From positions 1 to 64,000 of the forward strand of contig NZ_JACHGH010000005.1 in assembly GCF_014207435.1 (NCBI RefSeq): a stretch of 64,000 bases of DNA, in the 5' to 3' direction. Positions 44,446-54,175 of the stretch are shown piece after piece. A program made the translations under genes and the position numbers. Below the pieces are notes generated by a model, which did no database searches, was not told the origin of the DNA, and was given only the letters and a program-made list of their open reading frames with translations. Each line of letters starts with the position of its first letter. Position 1 is the first letter of the stretch. The stretch comes from Salirhabdus euzebyi. GTDB lineage: Bacteria > Bacillota > Bacilli > Bacillales > Alkalibacillaceae.

Positions 44446-46581
44446 ATGAAAAGATTAAAGCTTAAAATGTATAGTTCTTTTTTTCTTTTTTTTACAATTA
44501 TGCTGATAGGTTGTTTAGCCGTTTTTTTTATAAAAAACAAGGTTGTTTTGTATACGAGTTTTACCGTATTACTAGTTCTATTGGGGTTAATTGCCTACAT
44601 AACAACTCAAACTATTTTGAAACCGCTTTCCGAAATAGTAAAAGCTACTAGTCAAATGGCGAGTGCACAGCTAAAGACGAAAGATAGTAAGCCTTTTGAT
44701 GACATCGAATCAATTGCTAACTCCTTCGACGACTTTTCCAAGAAAATAAACGACTTAATTAGTAAAACGATACATTTATCAGATGAGGTTGCTTTATCCT
44801 CTGACGAACTTTCTCTTAGCGTAAAAGAAATTAGAGATACTTCTGATCATACAGCTGATGCCATTCAGCAAATAAGTAAGGGGTCTTCTGAACAAACGAG
44901 CAAAGCAAAAAGTAGTTTGCACGCTATGGAGAATATGAAGGGAACCATTGACCAAGTGCAAAAAACGATAGAAAGTCTGTCCCTTGTTACAGCAACTGCT
45001 TCTAAAGAGGCGGAAGAAGGAAAAGATTATATTGAAGAAAACATAAAACAAATGAAAAATATCAATCAATCTGTCCAAAACCTATCGTCATTTATTGAAA
45101 AATTAAATGAGCACACTTCAGAAATTGATAGCATTATTGAGGTCATTACCTCCATATCAAGTCAAATTAATTTATTAGCTCTAAACGCTAGTATTGAAGC
45201 AAGCAGAGCAGGTGAACATGGAAGAGGTTTTATGGTAGTAGCAGCAGAAGTTAAAAAGCTTGCCGTTGAATCAGGTAATAGCGCTAGTCAGATTTCCACT
45301 ATTATTAATGAAGTAAGTAAAAATGCTCTCCAAGCTGTAGAATATACCGATGTGGTTGAAAAGGAAACAGAAAAAGGAACAGCTGTCGCAGATGACACGA
45401 GTAAAAAGTTTTTAAATATTTTAGACTCCATCCAAAATGTATCAAGTGAATTCAATTCATTAGCCGACCTTTCACAAAAAATCTCTAATAATTCTAGTGA
45501 CGTATCTATGCTAATGCAGGAAACAAGTGTGATTTCAGAAAGCAATATGAAACAGGTTGAAAAAGTAGCCTTTGCATCAGAAGAGAATCTACTTTCTATG
45601 AAGCAAATTCAGGACATGTCAGAGCGCTTAAACAAACATGCAAAAGATTTACGAATATACATAAGTCAGTTTGATACGTCAAAAGAATTTAAATTAGGTG
45701 TGTCCTTACCTACTGCTTATCATGGTTGGATGGGTGCATTAGTAGCAAACACAAAGGCAGAAGCCTTTAACCATGACAACATAGACACATTGTTACTAAC
45801 TTCTAATGATGCTTCACAACAAAAAAAGGATTTATCTACTTTTATCCATCATAAGGTGAATGCAATTCTGCTACTTCCACATGATGACTCTGTTTCCCAA
45901 CTAGTAGAACAAGCTACCGCACAAGGTATCAAAGTTTTAATTTTAGATAGAGAAATAAATACAGACCGTTATTTTGCCTACATAGGTGGCGATAACGAAG
46001 AAACTGGAAAGGGATGTGCAGAAGTTCTTTTGCAAACGTTGGAAAAAGAAAAAGGTCAATACAAAGCAAATATCATAGAAATAAAAGGAGTAAACGCTCC
46101 AATATCGGATATTAGACGAAAGGGCTTTGTGGAGAAAATCAACCAATATCCAGGAATTAAAATAGTAGCAAGTGAATTTGGAGAATTTGATCGAGAAAAA
46201 GCTTATAAACGAACGAAAAAATTATTACAACAACACGATAATATCGAATTTATTTACTCCCAAGATGATGATATGACGATAGGGATTGTAAAAGCCGTTC
46301 GAGATTTAGGCAAAGAAAAAGATATCCGTATATTAAGTTGTGCTGGAATGAAAGAAGTATATGAAATGATCCAACGAAAGGAATTCCCTAGAATCCTTGT
46401 TTCTGTAACGTATTCTCCAAACATGGGTGCTACAGCAGTTGATTTTATTTCAAAATCCTTAAATGATGTACCACTTAAAGGAAACTGGACAAAAGTCTCA
46501 AACAAAAAATACATCATCCCAGGTATTAAAGTGACAGAATCCAATGTAAGAACATTTTATAAACCAGATTCTAAGTTTTAA
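44446..46581 (+). CDS. Chemoreceptor (MCP) with a C-terminal sugar-binding-protein domain
   Basis: A 711-residue protein with unusual architecture. Two adjacent membrane helices (about residues 9-29 and 34-57) are joined by only a few residues, so there is no extracellular sensor. A short HAMP-like part and a long coiled-coil signalling domain follow, with the conserved MCP hairpin tip ([21 protein letters not shown], then [12 protein letters not shown]) near residues 240-275. From about 415 to 700 comes a type I periplasmic-binding-protein fold of the RbsB/Peripla_BP_4 kind: [35 protein letters not shown] and IRILSCAG. Topology places that domain in the cytoplasm. GGAGGTGG with 7-base spacing favours ATG 44446 over TTG 44443. 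Function inferred: intracellular sugar sensing for chemotaxis. Confidence 0.88.
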   Translation: MKRLKLKMYSSFFLFFTIMLIGCLAVFFIKNKVVLYTSFTVLLVLLGLIAYITTQTILKPLSEIVKATSQMASAQLKTKDSKPFDDIESIANSFDDFSKKINDLISKTIHLSDEVALSSDELSLSVKEIRDTSDHTADAIQQISKGSSEQTSKAKSSLHAMENMKGTIDQVQKTIESLSLVTATASKEAEEGKDYIEENIKQMKNINQSVQNLSSFIEKLNEHTSEIDSIIEVITSISSQINLLALNASIEASRAGEHGRGFMVVAAEVKKLAVESGNSASQISTIINEVSKNALQAVEYTDVVEKETEKGTAVADDTSKKFLNILDSIQNVSSEFNSLADLSQKISNNSSDVSMLMQETSVISESNMKQVEKVAFASEENLLSMKQIQDMSERLNKHAKDLRIYISQFDTSKEFKLGVSLPTAYHGWMGALVANTKAEAFNHDNIDTLLLTSNDASQQKKDLSTFIHHKVNAILLLPHDDSVSQLVEQATAQGIKVLILDREINTDRYFAYIGGDNEETGKGCAEVLLQTLEKEKGQYKANIIEIKGVNAPISDIRRKGFVEKINQYPGIKIVASEFGEFDREKAYKRTKKLLQQHDNIEFIYSQDDDMTIGIVKAVRDLGKEKDIRILSCAGMKEVYEMIQRKEFPRILVSVTYSPNMGATAVDFISKSLNDVPLKGNWTKVSNKKYIIPGIKVTESNVRTFYKPDSKF

Positions 46582-46628
46582 TTTCTAAAAGTTTGTTACT
46601 TTTTAAGTTGTTATTCCTTCGCAGTTGA

Positions 46629-47271
46629 TAGAAAATGCGACGTAACCATTGAACTTTAATTCCAGCCGCTACGGAAATACACTACGCGCACCTTAGGGCT
46701 CGCGCTGAGCCTCCTCACTCGCACAGAACGCTCGCTGTGGGGTCTCAACGTCTTCGCTGTCCCGTAGGAGTCTACGTGTATTTCCTTCGCTAAGCATGTG
46801 CTTATCTTTAATGTACGGATGAATTGGGAAAAGGAAAGTTAATAATATAGTCGTATTAATAAAGAAGAATTAATCTAACATGCCTATATGGTTTACCACT
46901 ATCCTTGAATCAGAAAATCAATCTTAGCGTAGGCAGAATACGCAGACTCCCTCCAGAAAAGTTGATGTACCAATGTTTAGGATTCTCTTTTGGTCTTTTT
47001 TAAAAAAATTAGTTTGTATTATATAGGATTAATAATCCATTTATTACAATAAAAGTAAAATAAGAGTACGCTTCGCTAGAGTTTTTTGTAAATATTTACC
47101 TACTAGTAGTCAATGCACTTTATAACTCTGCTCCTACGGGATAGCACGTGTCTGAAGACCCCGCAGCGGTGGTTTTCCGCGAGGAGGCTGAGGCCGTGCC
47201 CGTGGAAAGCGAAGTATTCTGCCGAAGCGGTCGTATAGCACTGACCAAATTACAAAGTTACTTCGCAGTTT
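46629..47271. repeat. Composite A-B repeat, unit 3 (reverse orientation, interrupted A module)
   Basis: Largest copy, inverted relative to units 1 and 2. Ends: AATGCGACGTAAC (46635) and GTTACTTCGCAG (47257). Module B 46673-46785, linker 46786-46932 (matches unit 1), module A 46933-47222. Module A is split: GCAGACTCC (to 46950) and CTCCTACGGGA (from 47131) are separated by about 180 bases of AT-rich sequence. It takes up most of the 844-base gap 46582-47425, which holds no credible gene. Confidence 0.87.
46951..47130. repeat. AT-rich insertion inside module A of unit 3
   Basis: About 180 bases absent from unit 2 split the A module exactly after GACTCC, with CTCC present on both sides, as a 4-base target duplication would leave. 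The insert has no open frame of note. Confidence 0.5.
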
Positions 47272-47392
47272 AAGGATATTGTGTAAAACAGAAAATACAG
47301 CCTAAATATAAAAGAGTTGGTACATAAGCGGTTAAAACAAACTTAGAATGCATTCACACTCCTTCATACGATGGAACGAAAAGAGCCTATTT

Positions 47393-47423
47393 AAAAGCGT
47401 ATAGAGAAACCTCTATACGCTTT
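47393..47423 (-). terminator. Terminator of the 2-hydroxyacid dehydrogenase gene
   Basis: Perfect stem AAAGCGTATAGAG / CTCTATACGCTTT with a moderate T tract on the minus strand, immediately after the stop at 47426. Confidence 0.85.
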
Positions 47424-47425
47424 GT

Positions 47426-48388
47426 TTAGTTAACAGGTGTTTTGGGTTTTTTCCCCTTGAGAACTAAGTCTATATTTTCTAAACTCAATTGAGCCATTGC
47501 TGTACGTGTTTCCATTGTTGCCGAACCGATATGGGGTAATGCTGTAACATTCTCTAACTGCAAAAGTGGATGTTTTTCATTAATCGGTTCATTTTTAAAA
47601 ACATCTAATCCTGCTCCAGCTATTTCTCCATTCTGAAGAGCCTCGTATAAATCCTTTTCCTTCACAACGCCCCCTCTAGAAGTATTGATAAAGATGGCTG
47701 ATTTCTTCATCTTTTTAAATACAGCTTCATTAAACATATCTTTCGTATGTTCATTCAATGGGGTCATACTCACTACGAAGTCTGCTTTTTCAACTAACCG
47801 ATCAAAAGAAACGTAGTGAGCACCTAATTCAGATTCAGCCTTATCTTTACGATTCCTATTATGGTATAAGATGTCCATGTTAAACCCTTTTGCTCTTCTG
47901 GCAACAGCTTCACCTATTCTTCCCATCCCTACTATTCCGATTGTTTTTTGATGTACATCTGTTCCAGCCCATAAAAAAGGAGACCAGTTTTTCCATTGTC
48001 CATCTATTATATATCGATTAGCTTGTACGAATTTTCTTGCCGTTGCCAATACTAAAAGGAATGTCAAATCAGCCGTTGTCTCGGTTAAAATATCAGGGGT
48101 ATTTGTAACGACTATTCCTTTTTCTCTCGCATAATCTACATCAATATTGTCATAGCCTACTGCCATATTTGCTATGATTCTTAGTTGCTTTGCATGATCA
48201 ATGACCTCTTTATCAATCTTATCCGTCAGCATCGACAATAGGGCATCTGCCTTTGAAACATCCTTCAATAAAGAAGACCGCTCCATCACTTTATCCTCAT
48301 CAGGCCACATCGTGATCATGTAAGTGTTCACATAAGGAGAAATAATTGTTTCTGGCAACTTTCTACTTATCACAATACGTTTATCCAT
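47426..48388 (-). CDS. D-isomer 2-hydroxyacid dehydrogenase (glyoxylate/hydroxypyruvate reductase type)
   Basis: NAD(P)H-dependent reductase of 2-keto acids such as glyoxylate, hydroxypyruvate or 2-ketogluconate, 320 residues. Rossmann motif GIVGMGRIGEAVA near 147-159; catalytic Arg in NTSRGG near 233, Glu in DVFKNEP near 263 and His in LPHIGSAT near 282. AAGGA with 9-base spacing supports ATG 48388 (MDKRIVISRK). Similar to B. subtilis YvcT. Substrate not determinable. Confidence 0.92.
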   Translation of the reverse strand: MDKRIVISRKLPETIISPYVNTYMITMWPDEDKVMERSSLLKDVSKADALLSMLTDKIDKEVIDHAKQLRIIANMAVGYDNIDVDYAREKGIVVTNTPDILTETTADLTFLLVLATARKFVQANRYIIDGQWKNWSPFLWAGTDVHQKTIGIVGMGRIGEAVARRAKGFNMDILYHNRNRKDKAESELGAHYVSFDRLVEKADFVVSMTPLNEHTKDMFNEAVFKKMKKSAIFINTSRGGVVKEKDLYEALQNGEIAGAGLDVFKNEPINEKHPLLQLENVTALPHIGSATMETRTAMAQLSLENIDLVLKGKKPKTPVN

Positions 48389-48440
48389 TCGTACCAATCC
48401 TTTATACCTTTTAACTAAATAGTAGCACATTTCCTAGCCA

Positions 48441-49430
48441 TCAATTATAAATCCACTCAACCTCCGGAAGTTTTTCCTGTCCATATTGATCACGCTCTCT
48501 AAATAATGCCTTTAAACAGTACTCATATTCTGCTTGATAGCTAAGAAAATCTTTAAAATCCTTATAGTTAATATCTGTGCCCCCGTCCGTGCGTAAGACC
48601 ATATCTGTATAATCGGTGAAATGAATAGGAAATAAGAGCCTTGCAAATAATAAACGCCAGCCGAACAAGCTAAAATTTCGTTCCTGCTCATATTGGTGTA
48701 AAAAGTTAGAAATTACTGATATACCATTCCTACCTTCTTTTAAAATGGTATGTCTTATCCATTCTGCAATGTCCCTTGATGGATGATCATGAACAATCCT
48801 ATTAGCGACAATGACATTGTTATGGGGGAGTGGGTTAATTCTTTCAAAGGTAAATACGGGTTGGTCAAATTGATTATAGTTTTTGCTTTCGCTCTCCTGT
48901 AAAAACTGAATAGCGTTTTCACCCATGCCGATAAAGTAGAAACAACTTTCAATCCATAACCTTTCCCAATTTGTAATGGTAGCTTTCTCCATCAAGCTTT
49001 GCCTAAGGAAATCCATTTGGTCTACTATTTGTTCCCAATTTGTTTTCCATTGTCCGTAACGATTCGAATAAACAGGGGTATATGGAAAACGATGACCAGC
49101 ATAATGAAATTCCTTCAAAAAGGAATTAAGATCCTGATGATGCTTACCAGAGGAAAGTGACTTGACATGACACAAATAAACAGAATACTCTCCATCAATA
49201 GGAACTATATAGGTTCCACTATTCGAGTTAATTGGAGTTGTTACATTTGTAAAACCAGAATCCTGGAGAAAGTTAGCGATAACTTGTTGCTCTGCAATAT
49301 AGTTTTCATCCACATAATCGGCAGGAAAAACGAGCACCCATCCATCTAACTCTTGATAAGCCTTATATCCTGCTATGTTTGTTTCATGATGAAATTGATA
49401 GGAAAAATACCTTTTTAATATTTCTTTCAT
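48441..49430 (-). CDS. yutH: Spore coat-associated protein YutH
   Basis: A 329-residue member of the CotS/YutH kinase-like fold group linked to the spore coat in Bacillus. The protein lacks clear kinase HRDxxxxN and DFG motifs (it has NPLPHNNVIV near 205 in place of the catalytic loop), so it is likely a pseudokinase-like structural protein. AAAGGGG precedes the ATG. It lies divergent to yutG as in B. subtilis. Expected to be made in the mother cell. Confidence 0.88.
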   Translation of the reverse strand: MKEILKRYFSYQFHHETNIAGYKAYQELDGWVLVFPADYVDENYIAEQQVIANFLQDSGFTNVTTPINSNSGTYIVPIDGEYSVYLCHVKSLSSGKHHQDLNSFLKEFHYAGHRFPYTPVYSNRYGQWKTNWEQIVDQMDFLRQSLMEKATITNWERLWIESCFYFIGMGENAIQFLQESESKNYNQFDQPVFTFERINPLPHNNVIVANRIVHDHPSRDIAEWIRHTILKEGRNGISVISNFLHQYEQERNFSLFGWRLLFARLLFPIHFTDYTDMVLRTDGGTDINYKDFKDFLSYQAEYEYCLKALFRERDQYGQEKLPEVEWIYN

Positions 49431-49510
49431 GAACTTGATGCCCCTTTCTTATCATTGGTATTAAATATATGCGTGTAATTAAATCTGAATGTGTAAAGGT
49501 GGGAGAAAAA

Positions 49511-50008
49511 ATGAAGAAAAAGACAATTAGTCCGATTGAACAAAAGGCCAAGGATTGGTTATATGAAAGAGGAGTAACGATTAAAGATATAGGTGAATTA
49601 GTTTATTATTTACAATCACCATATCATGACGAATTAAAAATGGAGGATTGTGAGTACCATGTAGAAAAGGTTCTGGAAAAAAGAGAAGTACAAAATGCCA
49701 TCATCACGGGTATTCAGCTTGATATTCTTGCGGAACAAAATAAATTAGAAGAGCCTTTACAGGAAATTATTGCAAAAGACGAAAGCTTATATGGAGTTGA
49801 TGAAATCATTGCTTTATCGATCATTAATGTGTATGGATCTATCGGTTTCACCAATTATGGCTATATCGACAAACAAAAACCAGGAATTTTGAAAAAATTG
49901 AATGATAAAAGTTCAGGGGAATGTCATACTTTTTTAGATGATATTGTAGGAGCTATAGCAGCAGCTGCTTCCAGTCGACTTGCTCATAGCGCAGAAGATG
50001 TAGAATAA
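49511..50008 (+). CDS. yutG: YutG, phosphatidylglycerophosphatase A-related protein
   Basis: A 165-residue protein of the PgpA family, in which PgpA dephosphorylates phosphatidylglycerophosphate. GVTIKDIGELVYYLQ near residue 20 and HTFLDDIVGAIAAAA near 140-154, with Asp-Asp, match the PgpA/YutG pattern. There are no strong membrane segments, as in the soluble Bacillus versions. GGTGGGAG supports ATG 49511; the upstream frame is not used. In B. subtilis, yutG is followed directly by yutF; here two large unknown genes intervene. Confidence 0.85.
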   Translation: MKKKTISPIEQKAKDWLYERGVTIKDIGELVYYLQSPYHDELKMEDCEYHVEKVLEKREVQNAIITGIQLDILAEQNKLEEPLQEIIAKDESLYGVDEIIALSIINVYGSIGFTNYGYIDKQKPGILKKLNDKSSGECHTFLDDIVGAIAAAASSRLAHSAEDVE

Positions 50009-50092
50009 AAAAAATAGTAGCCTAAATATTAAAAAAATTGTAAAATCATAAGGTATTGCCAATTATTGTTTTTTCAGGGAGAGGAGAAAAAC

Positions 50093-51631
50093 ATGCAGAA
50101 CGTTAGGCAGAAATTATTCTGGTTAATACCTTTAATCATCATTGTAGTCGGACTTGCCATTTTGTACTTTACCAATTTACAACGGTTTACAGAACCCCCT
50201 TCAGAAAATTGGAGTCGGGAAATAAATGTAGGAACGGCCGATAAATTTACAAAACCTATTATTCATGTTACTGCAGATAATATCGAAATAGCTCTAGTAG
50301 AAGATGGAGTCATTCAAAAGAAAACGTATGATAATACATATGAATTGCTTGATACACAAGCTATTACGCCACCCTTCACTTCTTGGACTGATTATTACTT
50401 AAAGGGTGATAACATTTACTTTTTTAAGGATGGCACGATTATAAATGGAAATAACGAAGAAGTTGTTACTGAAGCAGAACTTTTTGTACCTGTAGCTAAT
50501 GAGAGCAAAATACTTTACACAAAAGAGCAAACGATTTTTGAATTAAACATGGAAACAAATAAAACAAAAGAGATAATGACAACTACACATCCTATTAAGG
50601 AATTGTTGAGCTACGAAAACTATATTATGGCTTACACCAATGATTTACAAGCAGCATCAGTAAGCATTTATCATGTGGAAAAAGGACCTATACTTAGTGA
50701 AGACATTGAATTGGGCTTAAGTGAAGATATCCAAAAAATCTTGTTTGCTACAGATAACGAAAATCTTTATGTAGGTATCCATTCCGAAACACAAGGAAAT
50801 AAAAACAAACAAACTTTCCTTTACATGAGTCAATCTGTATTATCGGATCCGAAACTAAATTTCAGTAGAATATCTCCATATGATCCTGTCACAAAAGGTG
50901 CACTTAGTGGGCTAGATCAATTCCAACTAAGATCCAATAATGGAAGTGTTGAGTTGTTGTTCAGAGCTGTAGGTTTTACATTTAAGGAAACAAAAGAAAA
51001 CCAAGCTTTAAATATTTATTTAATGAGTCTTAATGGTAACCACATAACGACTGAACGTCTTAGCAATACTTACAAGGTATCAAATAATCCCTTTTTTATT
51101 AATGAAAATAGTATAGGATGGAGTCAGAAAGAAGATGCACTAAGCCCATATATTTACGTAACATCCAGCAATCCTGATGCTATTAAAAAAGCAGACACTA
51201 TTTCATCAGAAGAATACTTGATTGCATTAGGTATGTGTGTGGCAATGTTATCTACTTCAGTATTTATTTTATATATTCTGATCATTTGGCTCACTGTTCC
51301 TATCATTTATTTACTGATCATTTCTGTATTAAAGCGCAAAGGTGATATAAACTTCCTTGATAGGCCATCTGTGTTTTATGGTGGTGTTCTTGCATACTTA
51401 ATCGGTGCATATTTGTTTAGACATCATTTATTTCATGGAAGATATAATTACGCTCCTTCTTTCTTAACTTTTGAAGGAAGTGACATCGTTTATATTATTG
51501 GCTCTGCTTTACTTGCGTTTATAAGTGTTCTACTTATTAAACGAGACTGGGGCACAGTAGGAAAATATACGTATTTTATTAGTTTGCAAATGATTATTTA
51601 TTTACTGCTTTTTGGTCCATATTATTTCTAA
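50093..51631 (+). CDS. Large membrane protein of unknown function, paralog 1
   Basis: 512 residues, not recognised. One N-terminal membrane helix (residues 7-28), an extracytoplasmic region of about 350 residues, and a C-terminal block of about five helices from residue 385 (ALGMCVAMLSTSVFILYILI onward). The ectodomain starts with the conserved RFTEPPSENWSREI and has repeated strand patterns (DNIYFFKDGTIIN, SKILYTKEQTIFEL, ENLYVGIHSETQ) suggestive of a beta-propeller, an inference. GGGAGAGGAG supports the ATG at 50093. A terminator follows. The next gene is a full-length paralog. Confidence 0.85.
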   Translation: MQNVRQKLFWLIPLIIIVVGLAILYFTNLQRFTEPPSENWSREINVGTADKFTKPIIHVTADNIEIALVEDGVIQKKTYDNTYELLDTQAITPPFTSWTDYYLKGDNIYFFKDGTIINGNNEEVVTEAELFVPVANESKILYTKEQTIFELNMETNKTKEIMTTTHPIKELLSYENYIMAYTNDLQAASVSIYHVEKGPILSEDIELGLSEDIQKILFATDNENLYVGIHSETQGNKNKQTFLYMSQSVLSDPKLNFSRISPYDPVTKGALSGLDQFQLRSNNGSVELLFRAVGFTFKETKENQALNIYLMSLNGNHITTERLSNTYKVSNNPFFINENSIGWSQKEDALSPYIYVTSSNPDAIKKADTISSEEYLIALGMCVAMLSTSVFILYILIIWLTVPIIYLLIISVLKRKGDINFLDRPSVFYGGVLAYLIGAYLFRHHLFHGRYNYAPSFLTFEGSDIVYIIGSALLAFISVLLIKRDWGTVGKYTYFISLQMIIYLLLFGPYYF

Positions 51632-51639
51632 AGCTACGG

Positions 51640-51671
51640 AAACCATTACCATTGTTGGTAATGGTTTTTCT
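51640..51671 (+). terminator. Terminator after paralog 1
   Basis: Stem AAACCATTACCA / TGGTAATGGTTT followed by T-rich sequence; it separates the two paralogs into distinct transcripts. Confidence 0.85.
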
Positions 51672-51778
51672 TTGTTATAAAAGTCGCAATTTTCCCAATA
51701 TAATGGAATCGTTTAATTTGTGATAGAATTATTTTGGCATAATAAACACATATTCTTTTTACTAGAGAGGTTGACAAA

Positions 51779-53329
51779 ATGAAAACACTAAGAGAGAAAT
51801 TATTTTGGATTATTCCTTTAATGATAACGCTTATCGGCTTAAGTATTTTATATTTTACAAACTTATATAGATTTACGGAACCGCCTTCTGAGAATTGGAG
51901 TCGTGAAATACAAGTTGGTACGATGGATGCGTATTTATCTCCTATCATCCATTCTATAGAGGATAAAACAGAAATCATTCTCGTTGAGGAAGGAAGGATT
52001 TTAAGAAAGACATATGATGCAAACTATCAGTTATTGAATGAAGAGACAATCCCAAGTCCTATGAAAAAATGGGATGCCTATTATATTGAAAACGACAATC
52101 AATTCTTTTTTATAAACAACACCATCATTAATGGGAACACGAATCAAATCATTGATGAAGCCGACTTATTTGTCCCTGCTTCTAAAGGTAAACACATTTT
52201 TTATACGAAGGGACAAACTATCTTTGAACTTACAGTCGAAACAGGTGAAACAAAAGAGGTAGCAACAACAAGTTATCCAATTAAGTTTCTTAAAAATGAT
52301 GCTGATTATATTATGGCGTATACAAAGAGACTGGAGTCTGGTGAATTAACTATTTTTCGTATGAAAAGTGATAAATACGAAGAAATACATTATGAAAATA
52401 TTGAATTAGGAATAAGTGAACAAATACAAAATATTTTGTTTACCGTTCATGATGAAAAGTTGTTTATAGGATTACATTCAGAAACACAAAGTCTGCAAAA
52501 CAAAAAAACGTTTTTATATGTATCGGAAACAGATCTTTCGAATCCAAATATAGTGTTGTCCAGGATTTATCCACATGATCCAATAACAAATGCACCTTTA
52601 AGAGGAATCGATCACTTTCAGCTTAGAACAATAGATGGAAAGTTAGAGTTTCTGTTTAGGGGTATAGGTTTTACCTACAAAGAGACAAATGAAAATCAAG
52701 CCTTTAACATTTATTCCATGCTTATAGAAGGGGAAGATATACAGACTGAACGTTTAAGCAATACCTACCATATGTCAGGTAACCCCTTTTTCATTGGCAA
52801 AAATAGTATTGGATGGAAGCAGTTAGAAAGTGATAGCAAGAATAGTATTTTTATTGCCTCTAATAATCCCAATGTGATTGAAAAGGCGGATAAAACAACG
52901 CTTGAAGAGTATTTAGTGGCCTTTGGGATGTGTATAGGAATGCTATCCACCTCTATTTTTGTTTTATATTTACTTATAATGTGGATCATTTTCCCAATCA
53001 TTTATCTTGCTATCATTGCTTTACTACAAAAACAAAGTAACGCATCTATTGAGAAACCTATCTATTTCTATGGGGGAGTAGTAGTCTATATTGCAGGCGC
53101 TTTATTATTTAAAAATCATCTTTTCCCTGACAGAGGGGCTTACGTACACGCTCCATCCTTTTTAAAATTTGATGGAAATGATATTTTCTTTATTTTAAGC
53201 TTTGCCATAATCGCCCTTCTCAGTGTAAAACTCATTAACCGAGAATGGAGTAGTAGCGGTAAATATATTTACTTTATAGGATTACAATTTCTTTTATATA
53301 CAATGATTTTAGGACCCTATTACTTGTAA
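51779..53329 (+). CDS. Large membrane protein of unknown function, paralog 2
   Basis: 516 residues, the same layout as paralog 1: N-terminal helix (residues 8-28), long outer region, C-terminal helices from about 385. The proteins align over the whole length, with shared blocks YFTN-RFTEPPSENWSREI, IFELTVETGETKE, YDP/HDP-T-DQFQLR/DHFQLR, RLSNTY and LGPYY at the C terminus. AGAGAGG with 8-base spacing supports the start, and the gene has its own 150-base upstream region. Tandem duplication with moderate divergence is evident. Function unknown. Confidence 0.85.
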   Translation: MKTLREKLFWIIPLMITLIGLSILYFTNLYRFTEPPSENWSREIQVGTMDAYLSPIIHSIEDKTEIILVEEGRILRKTYDANYQLLNEETIPSPMKKWDAYYIENDNQFFFINNTIINGNTNQIIDEADLFVPASKGKHIFYTKGQTIFELTVETGETKEVATTSYPIKFLKNDADYIMAYTKRLESGELTIFRMKSDKYEEIHYENIELGISEQIQNILFTVHDEKLFIGLHSETQSLQNKKTFLYVSETDLSNPNIVLSRIYPHDPITNAPLRGIDHFQLRTIDGKLEFLFRGIGFTYKETNENQAFNIYSMLIEGEDIQTERLSNTYHMSGNPFFIGKNSIGWKQLESDSKNSIFIASNNPNVIEKADKTTLEEYLVAFGMCIGMLSTSIFVLYLLIMWIIFPIIYLAIIALLQKQSNASIEKPIYFYGGVVVYIAGALLFKNHLFPDRGAYVHAPSFLKFDGNDIFFILSFAIIALLSVKLINREWSSSGKYIYFIGLQFLLYTMILGPYYL

Positions 53330-53333
53330 AAGG

Positions 53334-53379
53334 AAAAGCACCATCATTGGGATTAGCATCCTTATGATGGTGCTTTTTT
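53334..53379. terminator. Bidirectional terminator paralog 2 / yutF
   Basis: Long stem AAAGCACCATCAT / ATGATGGTGCTTT with T-runs; the yutF stop at 53378 touches it. Confidence 0.9.
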
Positions 53380-54148
53380 AAATATTTGGTATCCATTCAT
53401 TTAATGTTTTTGCTGTATAAGTAGGCTGCGGGTTAAATTGTTTTAAATCTTTTTCAGAGGTTATCCCCGTATGGACAAGAAGGGTATCCATTCCCGCACC
53501 AATTCCCGCCATAATATCCGTTTTATAATTATCCCCTACCATTAGTGCCTCTTCCTTTTTTAATCCTAATTCCTGTAAGGCTAATTCCATAATGATAGGC
53601 TCAGGCTTTCCAATATAAAGTGGTTTTTCACCTGTGGACACTTCTAAGACAGAAGTTAAAGACCCATTCCCTGGGAGGAACCCTCTCTCTGTTGGTATTG
53701 CTATATCTCCATTTGTTGATAAGAAGGTTGCACCACTTCGAATATTTAAACACCCTTTGGCAAGCTTTTCATAAGTAATATCTCGGTCAATACCGATAAC
53801 AACATAATCAGCTTTTTCATCTACTAATTCAATATTCACATCAGAAAGGGCATCGATTAAGCCTACTTCCCCTATCGCATAAACTTTTGCTTTTGAATGT
53901 TGTCCTACAATATAAGAAGCTGTTGCCATACTAGTAGTAAATATTTGTTTTTCCGTTGCTGGAATGTTCATATTAAGTAAATGATTTACGATTTGATCAG
54001 GACGTTTAGAAGAATTATTCGTCACAAACAAATGGGGGATATCTTGTTCCTTTAATGCTTCAATAAATTCCTTTGCATAAGGTATTGGTTCTGGACCAAG
54101 ATACATTGTACCGTCTAAATCAATTAAGTACCCTTTATAACTTTTCAA
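53378..54148 (-). CDS. yutF: HAD-IIA phosphatase (NagD/AraL-like, YutF)
   Basis: Cytoplasmic HAD-superfamily phosphatase of 256 residues. Motif I DLDGTMYLG is near residues 11-19, motif II VTNNSS near 42-47 and motif IV VGDNYKTDI near 200-208, the NagD set. Such enzymes act on sugar phosphates, nucleotides or p-nitrophenyl phosphate. The start is a TTG at 54148, after GAGAGGG. In B. subtilis yutF, yutE and yutG are neighbours. Confidence 0.93.
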   Translation of the reverse strand: MKSYKGYLIDLDGTMYLGPEPIPYAKEFIEALKEQDIPHLFVTNNSSKRPDQIVNHLLNMNIPATEKQIFTTSMATASYIVGQHSKAKVYAIGEVGLIDALSDVNIELVDEKADYVVIGIDRDITYEKLAKGCLNIRSGATFLSTNGDIAIPTERGFLPGNGSLTSVLEVSTGEKPLYIGKPEPIIMELALQELGLKKEEALMVGDNYKTDIMAGIGAGMDTLLVHTGITSEKDLKQFNPQPTYTAKTLNEWIPNI

Positions 54149-54175
54149 TTTCTTACCCTCTCTTCATTCCATTAC

